A stretch of 64,000 bases of DNA from Pholiota molesta (taxonomy: Eukaryota; Basidiomycota; Agaricomycetes; Agaricales; Strophariaceae), in assembly GCA_014925825.1 (NCBI GenBank), contig JACGCK010000113.1:88821-152820 (forward strand), in the 5' to 3' direction. Shown here piece after piece: positions 48,501 through 61,200 of this stretch (position 1 is the first letter of the stretch; every line of letters starts with the position of its first letter). The translations under genes and the position numbers were made by a program. The notes beneath the pieces were generated by a model. That model had not been told where the DNA came from. It was given only the letters and a program-made list of their open reading frames with translations, and ran no database searches.

Positions 48501-48971
48501 GGCCTGCGCATCATCCCGGGGCGCAACAGCTTCCTCGTCCTGCCCAACAACGTCTCGCGCTCCACCGCCGTCGGCGCGATCCTGCACCCCGGCGGGCCCG
48601 CGCGCTCGCACGTGCACCGCTCCGCCGCGGACACGCTCAGCGGGAGCAGCGGTGGCATCTTCTCGCCGGTGAGCGAGATCGGCGGGAGCGCGAACGGGTT
48701 CCCGGCGCTCCTTGGCGGCGGGGGCGGCGCGGACGGGGGCGGCGGCGGGTATGGCGGGATGGGGAGCGGGGACAACGCGGGGGCGCCGCATGAGATCGAC
48801 TTCTTGCTGGCGGTGAGCTCGGACGAGAAGTTGTTGAGAAGGCTGAATGAGTTTGATGGCGCGGAGACGGTGAGCACGAGCGGGAAGGGCACGGATGCGA
48901 AGTGGCGGTTGGAGAGCGAGGACACGCTGGGTGTGCTGAAGGGGTTCGTTGGTGCGATGGGGGTGAATTGA
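45509..48971 (+). CDS. Trehalose synthase complex subunit: GT20 domain plus degenerate trehalose-phosphatase domain (Tps3/Tsl1-like)
   Basis: Seven exons (45509-45781, 45834-46897, 46949-47525, 47597-48006, 48065-48209, 48276-48421, 48485-48971) give 1033 residues. After a Ser/Pro-rich N-terminus comes the trehalose-6-phosphate synthase domain (about 200-640): LWVGTLGTATDSF, WVNDYHLLLLPTLL, GFFMHVAFPSSEIFRCL, GADLVGFQTANYARHW, KILVGRDKLD, LREGMALRTHEYV. The C-terminal part follows trehalose-6-phosphatase order, but its nucleophile motif is VDFEGT, so the second Asp of DxDxT is Glu. Yeast Tps3 and Tsl1 likewise have phosphatase-like domains without activity and act as regulators of the Tps1/Tps2 complex; this protein probably does the same. 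The C-terminus has a Gly-rich insert (about 48700-48780). Intact. Confidence 0.85.
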
Positions 48972-49591
48972 TTTTTGGGAAAGGGAAGAAAAGAGAGCTG
49001 TTGATTAGAAGGCGCGAGGAGGGTGTAGATGTGCATTTCCTTTGGGTTTCTTGGTTGACTTGTTTCAGATGGTGCTGCCTCGCTTTTGATTCTTCTCGGC
49101 GGATGGAGCCCGCAAATTATTCTCTATGTCTATCTCTGGCCTACTTTCTCGTTTCCCGTTTACTATGCTTTGGCGATCCCCCACTCAAACACGCGATATG
49201 GTGATGATTGCGATTCGATGTGATGCGATACCTGTATTATGCGGTATGTTGATATTGTTAAAAGTGCGGTATATATACAAGTTGTCGTGTGTTGTACAAA
49301 TATCAAATTCAAATTCAAATTATTTCCTGAATATCCTACTCAGAATTTAAAGACCTTTCCTTTGTTCGCTCCTACCATTACCTCCAGGGCCCAGAAAGAT
49401 ATATTCAGGCGGCAACCAGGCGGCGACGATAGACGATGAGGCAAAAATCACGTGTTCATGCAGTCATTCCATCGCCGCAGTGCGCACCCGTCCTGGGTTA
49501 GGGGTTCATTTCCCTCCACCACTACCACGTCTTGTAGATTATAGAAGTGCTACATCGCTCACTAAACTTGGTCTTATGAACTGTTATGATA
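48972..49591. other. Intergenic, no gene seen
   Basis: AT-rich 3' region of the trehalose subunit gene and the ATG101 promoter. Short frames only. Confidence 0.5.
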
Positions 49592-50440
49592 ATGAATACC
49601 GATGTGCTGCCTACAATCACGATCGACTTGGTGCGTCTCTATCTTCTGTGTCCATGCCTGGCAGCGCGAATTTAATATTGTCGATAGGTCCTTGATCGTC
49701 TGACCACAAAAGATGTGCTCCATGGCGTAATCCACTCTATCTTGTTCCACCGCCTCTTTGGGACTATAAAACCGCAGACTTTCGAGGTGCTCGATGTGAC
49801 GATGGTGCGTTTGACATCTTCAAATTCCCTCTTGATAAGACCGATGGGCGCCTGTTCAGCTCACTTATTCTTCTGCAGCCTGGCGTGTCAGATACGGATA
49901 CGGAAAGACTTGTGAACGAGAAGATTGAAGTGTTTTGGAGAGCCATCGAAAGTGGAGCGAACAAGAGAGGACAAGTATGTGTTGGACCAAGTCTACAGTG
50001 CTTAAAAGCTTCATGACGAGTTGCCAGATAATCATTACGATTGCGGAAAAGAAGTTGAAAAAGAATTGGTTTTCGACAGGCGAGGAAGAGGTTCCTTGGG
50101 AGCGATGGTACGTGTCTTGCAGAACCCTTGCAGAACACTGGAAAGATGCTTACGAGGGGCATTTTGCTAGGGTTATCAATGCCGAATTGCGACAACCTAA
50201 AACAGACCAAGGTAAAGATTTTCAATCACCCCGATGTCAACGCCTCTCATATCCCATAAAGATCGCATGCACTTTCAAACTAATCTTGCATCCACCCTAA
50301 CGGAAACGATTCATACCATGGTCAACTATACTTCCTCAGAGCGTGGGCGTGCAGTTGTCCCTCCCATCACAGATGCAACCACTATTTCACCGTTTCCATT
50401 TAAGGTGGTTGTAAAAGTGGGAAATCTTGAGCTGGGTTAA
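49592..50440 (+). CDS. ATG101: Autophagy protein Atg101
   Basis: Six small exons (49592-49630, 49688-49804, 49879-49974, 50028-50107, 50171-50211, 50262-50440) splice to 183 residues with matched phases. Recognisable Atg101 features are VLHGVIHSILFHRLFG and FEVLDVTM in the first half, the WF-finger-like KKNWFSTGEEEVPWERW segment, NAELRQPKTD, and a C-terminal HORMA-type end with SPFPFKVVVKVG. Atg101 is a HORMA protein that pairs with Atg13 in the kinase complex starting autophagosome formation in fungi and animals that lack the budding-yeast arrangement. The start gives MNTDVLPTITIDL, typical of the family. Length is slightly below the human protein (218). Intact. Confidence 0.88.
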
Positions 50441-50902
50441 AGGGTCCAAATCTATCTAAGGGCAGTAGCTCTCATGACATCAGTGCTCTCCTGCATTTTG
50501 ATTCCCTCGGGCAACCTCACGAATATCCACATGGCTCTTCGAACTTATGTCAAGGAAAATGGCCCGGCAGAACACCCTCATCGGAGTAGCCACTGGTCAG
50601 AGGAACGAGAATCAAATCAAGGGTTAAATATTTTAGAGACAATCCAGCAACGTCTAACAAAATCGTATTATTAGGTAGTTAAAGTAGCTAGATTGGTGGA
50701 ATATGGTCAGGATTCAGGATTATCATACAGTCTGTAGTTGATGGACTCTTGGCCTCTCCGACATGTCAGTATCGTTAGGTATCGGCAGTAGTGTGAGTGT
50801 GCAATGTCAGTGGAGATTTGGTGGAGATCAAGTATATTGCAGATCACGTGTAATGTAAGACAACCATGACGCTGGAACTCCATCATTTCTATGCCTTGCA
50901 CA
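50441..50902. other. Intergenic, no gene seen
   Basis: About 460 bp between two plus-strand genes; AT-rich, no repeat or RNA gene seen. Confidence 0.5.
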
Positions 50903-51704
50903 ATGTCTTCTACCGTCAAACCTCGAATTGTTTCATCGCGTTCAGGCCTTTCACGGACAACTATGAGGTCCCTGTTCACAACATGCCTCAGAAAAACACA
51001 CTACGAAACCCTAGGACTTCCAGTGGGAGCATCGAAATCGCAGATTAAAGTCATTGCCACATCACTATCTTGTGTCTCGTCCTCACTCACCTTTTCGCCT
51101 TCGTCTAGTCACACTTTTACAAGGTTCTTGATTGATTTCAATATTTTCCGAGGGCTTCAAGCTCATATACTCCTCAGTTGAGCAGGCAACATCATCCGGA
51201 CGTGTCTAAGGACCCAAACTCGACCGCAATCTTTCGCAAAGCCAGCGAAGCTTACGCGGTGCTTGGGAATGACAGAGAAAGGTAGGCATCAAAATACTTC
51301 AGGTTTGCGCGATCTGAACTTTCTCCAGGCGAGCGTACGATCGAAGCCTTCTCCATCGACCTGCAGTCTCCAACAGTCAAGCATACCACCCTCGCAACCC
51401 TGCCGCAAGAGCAGCTCACGCAACTTACGCATGGGACTTTCGGACTAGACCTTCTGCGAAAAAACCTCCTCCTGATTACGATTTTCGCCCACGAACTTCA
51501 GCCCATGCCAGGCAAGAACCTTCTCCGGCGCCTTTTACCCGCCCGGTCTACGAGGATGTATTGAGAGGGACACGGCAGAAGGCGGAGGAAACAGATCGAG
51601 AAATGGATAAGATACGCCACGAACCACCGTTTCTGCGATCGATACAATTATTGGGTGCAGTCTTCGTGAGTTTTGTGCTATTCAAAGGGTTTAGTACGCT
51701 TTGA
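50903..51704 (+). CDS. J-domain protein with C-terminal membrane anchor
   Basis: Exons 50903-51049, 51109-51123, 51178-51281 and 51329-51704 give 213 residues. The J domain is residues 33-95: [18 protein letters not shown], then [17 protein letters not shown] with the invariant HPD, then [17 protein letters not shown]. The second exon is just 15 nt and supplies SHFYK, without which helix II would be incomplete. The N-terminus is basic and Ser-rich, so a mitochondrial presequence is possible. A single hydrophobic helix ([18 protein letters not shown]) sits at the very C-terminus. It would recruit an Hsp70 to a membrane; the organelle is not certain. Confidence 0.82.
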
Positions 51705-52070
51705 AGGCGGAATGCAATGTCGCGCGTTTCATGAGGCAATTGTTGTTGGACGACCTCAACCATGCGTATGGGGAGCATTGGAATAGAGCCTTCAATTCAC
51801 CCTCTTTCTAAGAGCAGATGCACTTTTCAAGTTCTCCATCGAACTTGAAACTTCTCCGCAGATTCGAGGTCAACGAATCTACCCTTTGAAATGGCTTTAC
51901 TGATGACGTTGAGCATTGTTCTGAGGATAAGAATTCAAATCCTATAATGTACAATATAATATACTACCAGTGCTAGAGTAGGTGCCATGTACATAATATA
52001 CTAGAAAGAAAGCGTAGTCATATCAAGCTTCAACGTTCAACGTTGTAATGTTCAACGTTGTCCACATACA
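51705..52070. other. Convergent 3' regions, no gene seen
   Basis: About 365 bp between the J-protein stop (+) and the stop of the seven-helix gene (-). Contains the direct repeat TTCAACGTTG near 52030-52060. Confidence 0.5.
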
Positions 52071-53712
52071 TCATTGAGAAATCGTCGCCAGCTCCGTGTC
52101 GTCCGTGTAATGGCTCTCTGGATCACTTCTTGATCCCTTAAAGACAGGCCCACCGGCGGTCACTTTGGTATCGGCTATATTGGTGCCACCTTTGTCGAAG
52201 TTATCCACAGCAAACTTACGCAGGTGGATGAGCATGCGGCAGGTTACGATGCCGACTGCGGCATGGAACGGTCTGCAATAAGGAAAACATGTTAGAAGGC
52301 CGTGAAGAGATCAAGAAAGAATGGGATAGCGCACCCGTATCCGAACCAGGGAATTTTGGTTTTACCCTTTTAGAAACAAGTTAATATGTGATTTATGAGC
52401 AAGGAACTCCGAGACTTACAACCACCATGAGATTGTTAAATACTAACAGGGACGATACGCTGTATCGGTTCAAATTTGCATATCAGTATACAGAAGTCGA
52501 GAACGGTTATAACGCGAAGGGAAACGCACACAGAAAAATACAGGATATTCTCATTTATGAGAATGGCAGTCAAGGACAGCCGTTGATTGAGCCTCGTCCA
52601 GGCGGCGACTGATACGGCCGCTTTGTATAACGCAAATGCAAACAGGATGCCTTCAAAGCCAGTAGCTGAGGCAGACGCGATTGGATTCGAGGCTAGATCT
52701 AGGCGAATTTTGGACGAGAACAACGTACCAGGAATCCACTGCGCCCATTCTGTCCCCCGTTTACGACAGGGCATCCAGGCAAAGGCGATGAAGTGTGTAT
52801 ATTGCGAAGCAAGCTACTTCTTCGGATGGCACCGATAATGACCAGCCAGAGGAATGAACCAATGGAGCCGAGGAAGAGGACACCGTTGAATATGAGAACC
52901 TAAAGCCATTTATTAGCTGACCTCACAGGGAAGAAATAGAGTGTTTCTGCTGCGCGAACCCTTTTGGAACTGTTGTATAGGATGTAGATCCGCATCTGCA
53001 TGATGATCTCTATGGACCAGAGGAGTATGGCCCCGGCCACCCTTGTCGCAGGATCTGCCGCCACGCACCTTACAACATCACAACCCATTAGCAATGTACT
53101 TCGATCTGGGATATGTTCAAAGATGACGCACATTCCATGAGTGGCCACCCCAGGAAGGGCAAATGTATGGATTTGAAGTGTATCAAACCCGAGGAGAAAT
53201 ATCGTGTAATAGCGAACCTGCAGATATGAGGTGAATACGATGAACTTAACTCAGTGCGTGGCACGCTCACCCAGAGGAACATGAATCGTCCAAAGCTGGG
53301 TTTTTGTGTCTGTAGATACTAGTTGAGTTCGCGATAGCCAAAAGAGAGACTTTCCGGGGACTAACCCAGATATAACGAATCTAGAGGACATCGTGCGTTA
53401 AAAGCGCAAATTATAGTATAATCAATTCAATAGGACTTACTTCATCCTCAAGAGTGACGACTGAGAGGGTTATCAAAGTTCATCGATTAGTGGTATTACT
53501 TTATCGGGCTACATATCGCTGTGATAGTAGACGCACAATAATCATGAAGCACCCAAACCAAAGAAGCGACTATATAATCCAATGTTTTCGTGAATATCCG
53601 TGGGCCAAGAAAGAATCAATTCCGATAACATACGGACGACACGAAGAGGAATAAGATTCGCTTCATAGAGAGTGGCAAATTGGGCCACGCTGATCGTTGA
53701 TGGCGTCGACAT
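52071..53712 (-). CDS. Seven-helix membrane protein of the DUF6533-like agaricomycete family
   Basis: Exons supported in frame: 53712-53634, 53569-53537, 53460-53441, 53380-53366 (15 nt), 53318-53271, 53217-52960, then 52899 onward, and at the 3' end 52366-52335 and 52272-52071. The first four join to VVLASLVWVLHDYFVTLEDE followed by IRYIW, matching the DUF6533 signature in which a hydrophobic helix leads into a DYxxTLxxE-x-xYIW motif. Later helices include LLWSIEIIMQMRIYILY, VLFLGSIGSFLWLVIIGA and GFEGILFAFALYK. The tail is soluble, Gly/Asp/Ser-rich, ending DTELATISQ. Exons between about 52815 and 52735 are not resolved. Function in the family is unknown; the topology is receptor-like. Confidence 0.7.
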
Positions 53713-54985
53713 GTGCAAGAGAACCAGGGCCTATGAAAGCAGCAATAGGCGTCGTGTCTCGAAGTTCAGACTCGAAGGTTGAATAGTCCCCAATTTGTTG
53801 GCAAATAAGCAGAGGCTCTGCGTCTACTGAGAAGACATCAGACTTAGGAGTGAGTGAGCGAGTCAGATGAGCCATGAAAAGAAGATGCCCAGGTATATAA
53901 ATGAACGCGCGGTGACAAGGAATGGATGGAGACAAGATCTAGAGGAAAGGGAAATAAGCTTTTTCCGATCTATCGATGCCTGTCAGCTGGCGCTGGTGAC
54001 GGTATCCCATTCGCGTAAGAATGCGTGGGAAGGCCGTTTTCCTTCAGCGCCTCAGGCCTCAGCGCTTCAGCGCTCCCTCCAGCGAATGTACCGCCGATAA
54101 CACAGTAAGTTAGAGATTATCTAAGACGTTTACTGCTTTGTGAGAAGAAAGTGGCCCCCAAGGCTCCCTGCTGAACGCCAGGTGGTGATACGAAACGGAG
54201 GATCAACTTGGGATCAGCTGTCCGACGAGACAGTCGTGGCCTCCTTACATTGAATCATCAGAATGGTAAGCAAAGCTACTATGTATTTAGGAGCACAGCT
54301 GTGTATTTACTTATAGAGTAGCTGCGCAGTCTTTGATATCATCATTTACCTCAATCAGCATTGTATTGAAGCTTTGAAGCAGAATGAATCAGAAGTCAAA
54401 AAGCGGTTAGGGTGTTCGCCATTTTGTTGACTCCTTTAAAAATGGCTTCCACCCTGTATGCACAGGCACCTACAGGCACTTCCTAGTCTCCCGTCTCCCG
54501 TAGGCAGACTCCGAAAATGCGGCTGATGATAAAGTCGATCAACTTGGCACTTCCTATAGTCTTGAGAATCTAATCAAAGATAAATCTAATCATATGGCCA
54601 CGCCTATTGGTCGTTTTTAATATGAGCGCCGAGAAGCTAAATTTAGCCACTGCGGCAGCGCGGGAGCACATACCGGCGTTAGCCTGATCCTCATGGACGA
54701 TGTTCAAGGAATGTGCAGAGATGTACAGCCATGTACTCCTTGATCTACAGGCACTTCTTATAGTCTTTTGATCATCATATCGATTACCTTCAGAGGCAGT
54801 ACAATATCAATAACGTACAAAGTATACAACGTGAATGCCACTGAACACGCTGAAACTTGAACAAAACTTGAACGAACATTTATACGACCTTGAGGCCTTG
54901 AGGTCCGACATAGTGTGAGTTCGGAATAAGTTTCAAGGAGAAGTACGGCCTACTCTCATGTCCATTCCCCTTTTCTTCTTCCGTT
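53713..54985. other. Intergenic, no confident gene; short repeated motif
   Basis: No supported ORF. The phrase CAGGCACTTCCTA/TTA with following TATAGTCTT recurs at about 54474, 54548 and 54752, which suggests decayed repeat sequence. Confidence 0.4.
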
Positions 54986-55250
54986 ATGCCTTTGGCTAGG
55001 ACCCTCTCTTTCAATAACAGGAGTAGGAGCAGCGGTATTTGTGGTGTTTTCATCACATTATTACTCTATTTAGCAATTGCACCTCAGGCTGGCGAATTGG
55101 ATGGCGCAACGAGCCTTCTCCCGCAGAGGGGGCGGATCCCGGGCCTTTATAAAATTCTCACGTTGCTCACCTCGACCTTCTTGGCTGTGCACGTTCTACT
55201 TATCTGCCCAACCAACACGAGGAACCAGCGAATCGAAACTTGGCAAGGCA
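54986..55250 (+). other. Possible short membrane-protein exon
   Basis: ATG at 54986 opens a frame with two hydrophobic stretches (GICGVFITLLLYLAIAP and ILTLLTSTFLAVHVLLI). It has no clear donor and no homologue that I recognise. It may be the remains of a membrane-protein gene. Confidence 0.25.
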
Positions 55251-55256
55251 TCCTAA

Positions 55257-55670
55257 ATGGCAGGCGACCCAAAAGCGCTCAAGCTGGCATTGTTGTACTG
55301 GCGTATCGACATGGCCAACCTCAAATTCGGCGACGTTATCGTGCAGACGTACGGTAGCCAGCTACTCATCTCTGACGGCATGTTGGACCGCCTAGTTCTG
55401 GGTGCGCAATGTCACAAGGTCCAAGACGTCGCTCAAATTGTGAAGGGGACCAACTGGAAAGCAGATTGGGCTCATGAATTTGGCCCGTCATTGCTCTTAG
55501 TCCTTTTTGCGTACTTTCCTCTACCCCCGGCGCCAGTTCCTGTTGTTCTTGATCCCATTCCAACCTTAGCTAGGTCCACGAGCACGATTTCGAACACAGA
55601 ATGCTCCTCCCTGGACCTCAACGAAAATGACTCAGACGTGCTCGAAAAGCTGACAAAAATGACAATATAA
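55257..55670 (+). CDS. Hypothetical protein, 137 residues
   Basis: A continuous frame from ATG 55257 to 55670. It contains LLYWRIDMANLKFGDVIVQT, then ISDGMLDRLVLGAQCHKVQD, then an acidic tail. The central part is regular and helical and looks like a real domain, but I cannot name it. No introns needed. Could also be the last exon of a larger, decayed gene. Confidence 0.35.
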   Translation: MAGDPKALKLALLYWRIDMANLKFGDVIVQTYGSQLLISDGMLDRLVLGAQCHKVQDVAQIVKGTNWKADWAHEFGPSLLLVLFAYFPLPPAPVPVVLDPIPTLARSTSTISNTECSSLDLNENDSDVLEKLTKMTI

Positions 55671-56108
55671 GTGCGTACTATGTAATTTATCACATTGTAT
55701 CATATTCCAATCATCTTTATCAAATGTACAGTTCTAACAGCGAATGTCCGTGAAAACTGGAGCAAGCACAAATAAGCAATCTAGACAGACTCTCATACAT
55801 CAGATAGACGAGTATAGTTCACAATGAGACTAGTCATTAGAGCACTCAGAACATATACTGATATGCAAGCAACGTGCTGAAGAATATCGGAGGGATGTGT
55901 CGGGATGCCACTAACGCATGTGTCGATGCAGTGAATGTAGAAGTTACGCCGACCAACGTGGTAGCAGTTCTAGCCATTACCAATGACATGGCCTCTGAGA
56001 TAAGATCAAAATACGATCTCTGACACCAAATAGACTGGAGGAAATCGCAAAGGAAAAGAAAGTCCATGAATAAAGTAATCGATACAAATCGCACATCACA
56101 CCTAGTCA
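55671..56108. other. Intergenic, no gene seen
   Basis: About 440 bp of AT-rich sequence downstream of the PP6 gene. Confidence 0.5.
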
Positions 56109-57460
56109 TTACACGAAATATGGCATATTACTCTGCACAAAAACAGACGTCCAAATCAATACCAGCACCCACGGATGAAAACAAAGCAAACAAAACGCAC
56201 CAATCGTCGACCTTGCGACTGATCCCGGGCGTTCTCCGGCGCCGCATCATACACCGCAAAACTCCGCGACCCATCCTCGTGTACGGTCATAATCGAGGCC
56301 ATGTTTCCACAGCGGTAGCAGTAGTTCGGCGCGGACCACACGGTGACTAGTTGCTCGTCGAACATGTATTTGTATCCTTCTTGCACTAGCTGATGTGCGC
56401 GCGCGATGAGGTTGAGGGAGTTCACATGATTGAACTGAGGAAAGGATCTAAGTGATTATAGGGGCAACGGAGAAAAGATAGGACGCACCTCTTTCACTAC
56501 GCTGCCGCCGAAAAGCCACCCCGCGCCTCTGGGACTCACAGCCCAGTTGTCGATGTCGTCAGGGTCTGACCACATTAGGTCTAAGGAAATTCGATATATA
56601 TGAATAATGAGAGGGAAAATAAGGGTTCGCGGTCAAGAAAAGCTTACCGCAGAAAGCGCCTTCATGTGGGATCTCCTGCGCTCGCGATAGAGTTCGTATT
56701 GAGTCTAATGTGCGAATATCGGGAGATAGGCCACCGTGTACGCAAAGTGTTGTGCCATCAATGATCTGCAATTCGAAGGCCTCGTCGGTCCATGTATGAA
56801 AAGAGAGATAAGGATTTATAAGAGCGTACTGCGGCCAGGTTCAGAAAGTCAAAGACACCGCAACATGTTTTCCATACACTCGCACTGCCGTACTTTTGTT
56901 GGCACTCGTCTTAGGGCTGGAATAAGCTTCTGAGACGAGGCAGTCGAGCCTGGCACGAACCATAGAACCCATATACCTGCGTGATCTGTCTGCTCTCGTG
57001 GTTTCCGCGGAGGAGAGTGACTCTGTCAGGATATCTGTTCCCATACTAATCGTTACACATCGGATGCGGTGGGGGAATGGAGATGCGTCTGCCCACCTGG
57101 CTTTCAGCGCAAACAGCAACGAGACGGTTTCCAGGCTGTAATGCCCCCGGTCCACGAAATCACCCTGGAGCGGAGATCAGCCACACCCCATATCCAAAGG
57201 CCAGGAGACAACCTACGTGCCATGAAGATATAGCTCGTCTGCGGCACCTCGCCGCCCTTCCTCAGCAGCTCTAGCAGATCCCAGAATTGCCCGTGGATGT
57301 CGCCGCAGATGGTCACCGGGCTGGAGACGGGCTGGATGTTGGACTCTTCGAGCAGGAGGTTGCGCACGCGGTCGCAGAGCTTCTTCATGTCGGATTCTGG
57401 CAGATGCTGGCATGCGCGCAGTTGTTCGATCCATTTATCGGCGTCGTAGGTGTCGGACAT
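56109..57460 (-). CDS. Ser/Thr phosphatase catalytic subunit, PP2A-like, PP6 (Sit4/Ppe1) type
   Basis: Eight exons (57460-57221, 57164-57097, 57034-56961, 56909-56830, 56765-56648, 56580-56489, 56434-56201, 56132-56109) give 309 residues. Metal-binding motifs GDIHGQF, GDFVDRG and RGNHESRQ are all present, as are [19 protein letters not shown] and [13 protein letters not shown]. The N-terminal [14 protein letters not shown] and [15 protein letters not shown], with [17 protein letters not shown], match PP6/Sit4 better than PP2A, PP4 or PPG1. These enzymes act with SAPS subunits in cell-cycle and TOR-linked control. The C-terminus is NMPYFV instead of the usual YFL, so the residue that is carboxymethylated in PP2A is Val here. 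The first intron starts GCACGT (GC-AG); no GT donor gives the required FM-GDFVDRG junction. Confidence 0.88.
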
Positions 57461-58290
57461 GGCCGGGACTAGGGCCTAAGCTGAAGGCTCGAGGAATTGT
57501 GGATGGTATTGTTTGATTATAGTCTGAGAGTGTTCGTGCTTTGCTTGGGACAGTGAGGGCCGGGCGAGACAGCCGTGGGATATTTTGTCGAAGTGTTTGA
57601 ATTGTTCATCGAGTTACTTTCTTGTTCCCGACGTCCATTTTCTTTTACCTCTCAGCGCAGCGCTCAGTGCTCGTCCTCAACCATACAGAATTTTTTTTTT
57701 TGCAGTTACGGGTCTTATTGTACGCCACCAATCACTCTTGAAGCCCGCTATTTCTTTTCGGACTACGTTTATATCGGATCCGGAGATTCATCCTAACGAG
57801 TTCTCCCCAGTGGGTCTGCAGATGAGACCGTATGTCAAACAAGCATGTTTACAAGTATCTTCGATCTCGGAAAATTTCATCACCTTCGATTCTGACATCC
57901 TCCAATGTCTGCCTTTTTCCCTGGATCTCCATCTAAATCGCCGGCGCTGCTCGCCTGGTAATTTCTCAGTCTGTATTGTTGGCGCTACCTCCCATTCGCT
58001 TATTCTGTCCTGCCTATGCTGCTGACGTATTCACGACGGTACTGAAAGTCTGCGGCAGAATCTGGCGTCTTTTGGCAAACGGCACAAGTCCATATGAAGC
58101 TTGTGTCGTGATGGGTTCGTCTTAGGCTTGGTTCCTCCTTCAACCTTGCCCTCAAGGGTCTAGGCAATACTCTCGCCCTCATAGTTACCCTTATGGCATC
58201 CTATAATTGTTCAAACTCAAGAAAGGTACTACAATTCACATTCAAAAAAGAGACATCATCAACGATATACAATTTACCATTCCTTTAATA
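57461..58290. other. Intergenic, no gene seen
   Basis: About 830 bp between the PP6 start and the reductase stop. A poly-T run sits at 57691. Frames have no domain. The last 70 bp resemble the 3' flank of the second reductase copy (63180-63245). Confidence 0.5.
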
Positions 58291-61200
58291 TCATATAAAG
58301 CCTACGCCTCGCCAATACGCAAGCCACGCCTTTACGTCTCCATCGCTTAACTCTTCCAAATCGACCAATGTGGACGAGATTTTTATGGCGCATTCAGTAG
58401 AAAGATGGGGAAATCCAAATGCCTCCAACGGATTTTCCATTCCATCCATCTTCAGCGCTATACTCCTATAAAAATTGAGCAGGCGCGAAGCTGCCAACGC
58501 GTCAGGTGCCGTGGGTGCATTTCCGTCTTGCAAGATCGCTATATGTTCCAATTTCGACAACCATTCGTGGTATGGAACGAGAGGGACAGAAAGCTCTGAA
58601 GATAACGCGGTTGCGAGCTTCAACCACGGCGTCGGCTTCGGATGGACGAGATGGACTATCTGGGATCCAGGGGACTCCATGAAGTCGACCAGGCTTCTTG
58701 CAGCGGCTTGCATGGGAATCCAAGTTACATCCTGCTCCCGATGAATTAATACTAATTATAGTTGAGTGAAGTTTTGAGTGTTGAACTTGCCTTGCTGACG
58801 TTCGGGAGGCAGGAGACGGACTTCGCACTCTGGACCAGAGCGGGGAACCACTCCTTCGTGTTCCAAAATCCGGTCGGACCTCCAGTGATTTGGCCAACGC
58901 GAACGATGACGGTCTTGAGTGGAGTCGCCGCTGATGCGGCAGCCAGTATCTGCTCTGATACCCACTTCGATTCGGTATACCCGGTCCCAATCGCTACTGG
59001 AGCTTCTATAGGCTGTTCGGAAAGAGTATCTGTGGTGGAAGGTGGGTTCTGAAATACGCCTATGGTACTTGTGTAGACCAGGGTAGGCGGTTGGTGCAGC
59101 GGAGAAGAAAGAGCGAAGTCGATCAAGTTCCGAAGTCCCTTTATATTCGCTTCGAATGATGTGAGAGCGAGATTGAAATCGACGGGCCAAGCTGGAGGAA
59201 ACATGGTTAATGTGGATGCAGCAGAAGACCAGAATCGCTTACCATTGTGGATGATATGTGTAACGGACTGTTGCATCTGGAGAGTACTACGGTCAGTGGT
59301 GTTATATCAGTTGATTTACAATTCACGACATACTATATCGTAGACAGATTTCTCAAGACCCCATTGATGCTGTTCCAAATGACCTTCGAGTAAAATCACC
59401 TTCTCGGACTCCAATATTTCGATCGGAAGCCCTTTGTCAACAAGGGATGCTGTCTGTCGGTCTAGCAGGCTGGCAGACCCAGCTATCGAAGGTCGGTTTA
59501 TGCAATAGATGCGTATGACGTCTTTATCCGCAACAAGCGCGCTGAGAACGAAAGCGCCTAACCCTCCGGTTGAACCCGTAAGGAGAACGCTTTTGCGACT
59601 AGGTGGCGACGTGCTGCCCACGGAAACGTGCACTGGGAAACTGGCTGAGTACTTCCCAACCATTCGTACCATATCCTTCTCTTTTGCTACGTCTGATGAT
59701 TTGTCGGTATGTTTTCCAGAAACGTGAGCGACGAGGAATGTGGCCAGGCTAGAAATAGAAGGGTATTCATAGACGAAGTTATCGACATTTCGTCGCGTAT
59801 CCAACTGGAAGCCATCTCGCAACGCACGGGTGAGTGCATTCCGAATCCATGTCGCCTGAAGACTGGGGAACATGAGCGCTCAATGTAACTCGTTAGACAA
59901 AAACTCTGTCCCTACCTATCGCATCCGTGTTGGAAAATATCATCGTCATCCTGAACGTCGTGCACCAGAACCCCGTGGACAACCGCTCTGACAAAAATGG
60001 TGGTGGATATGATATCCCAACCTTGGGGAAGCGGTATGTTCGCCTGGGTCGTAGCCTCGACAGTGTTATAAACGGCTTCTATCTCGTCTTCGTATTGTTT
60101 GATAATAACTTGGCGGCGCGCGGTACTCTTCGCAGTGTATTGGAAAGGCTTGTCGGGGTTCGCAACGAGGATCATCTCCTTAAATAATCGGGAGTGCTGA
60201 GGTGCGAATTTGTTCATCTTCTGTATCGTTGGCCTATTGATGGTTAGCATATGGGCGCGGTTTGAATAGTTGGTGGACAATACATACCATATCTTATTTC
60301 TGAAGTTCGCAAGTTCCCCCTCATCCGAGGGATCGAATTTGAAGGAAGGTTTCGGGTCGATAATGACACCAGCTTGGAATTTCCCTCGCCCAAACATCAC
60401 TGAAGAGTGCACATGAGGGTCCTGATTGAGCATATTCTCTTTATCAATTCGTTAATTTCGTCCTCACGTCACAGGTATGCCAAATTACTCACCGAGAGGG
60501 CCTGGGTTAGTCTGCAGAAATTTGTTAATTAATTGAAGTCATTCACGATCAAGCGAATCCTTTTAACCTTTTCTCCAGTGTTGTGCATTATCTGATCGTC
60601 GCTTCTGCCATATATTCTCCAATAACCAGGTTTGGTTGGGTGAGGTGACAAGAGATCTGATGTTGCGTAGGCATCTATTCCATCTATTTTGGTGTTAATT
60701 ACGGCTGGATGGCAATACGGATTGGACTGATTGCATTCAGTAAGTCAAACAGACGTGCGACAAGTCCTCGACTTACGACCATGACAAATTCAAATGTATT
60801 CTCTCCATATGGGACCATTTCAGCTTTTACCAAGTCGGGGAATTTGAAGTAATCCCAGTCGTATTCTACCCGTGCTATGCGTGAAAGAAAAAACATCAGC
60901 ACAATGAAATCCGTCTCATGTCGAAATAGCATATCACCTGGAAGAATCGGACTCATAATTCCGCCCTCCGTTCTGCAAAAGTGAGCTTCTTGAGCGCAAA
61001 CATAGTGCAACCAAGGACTTACGATCCATAGAGAATAAAAATGGAGACGCCTTGGGACGTCATATAGTCTCCAGCAGCTTTGTTCAATGGTCCACCACCA
61101 AAAAGCTTTGAGATTTCAATGAGCCTGACCCCTCAGAATTTTGGGAATTACTTACAACGCCACCGCGTGTAGCAAGCCATTTCACGTACTGTGGGTTCCG

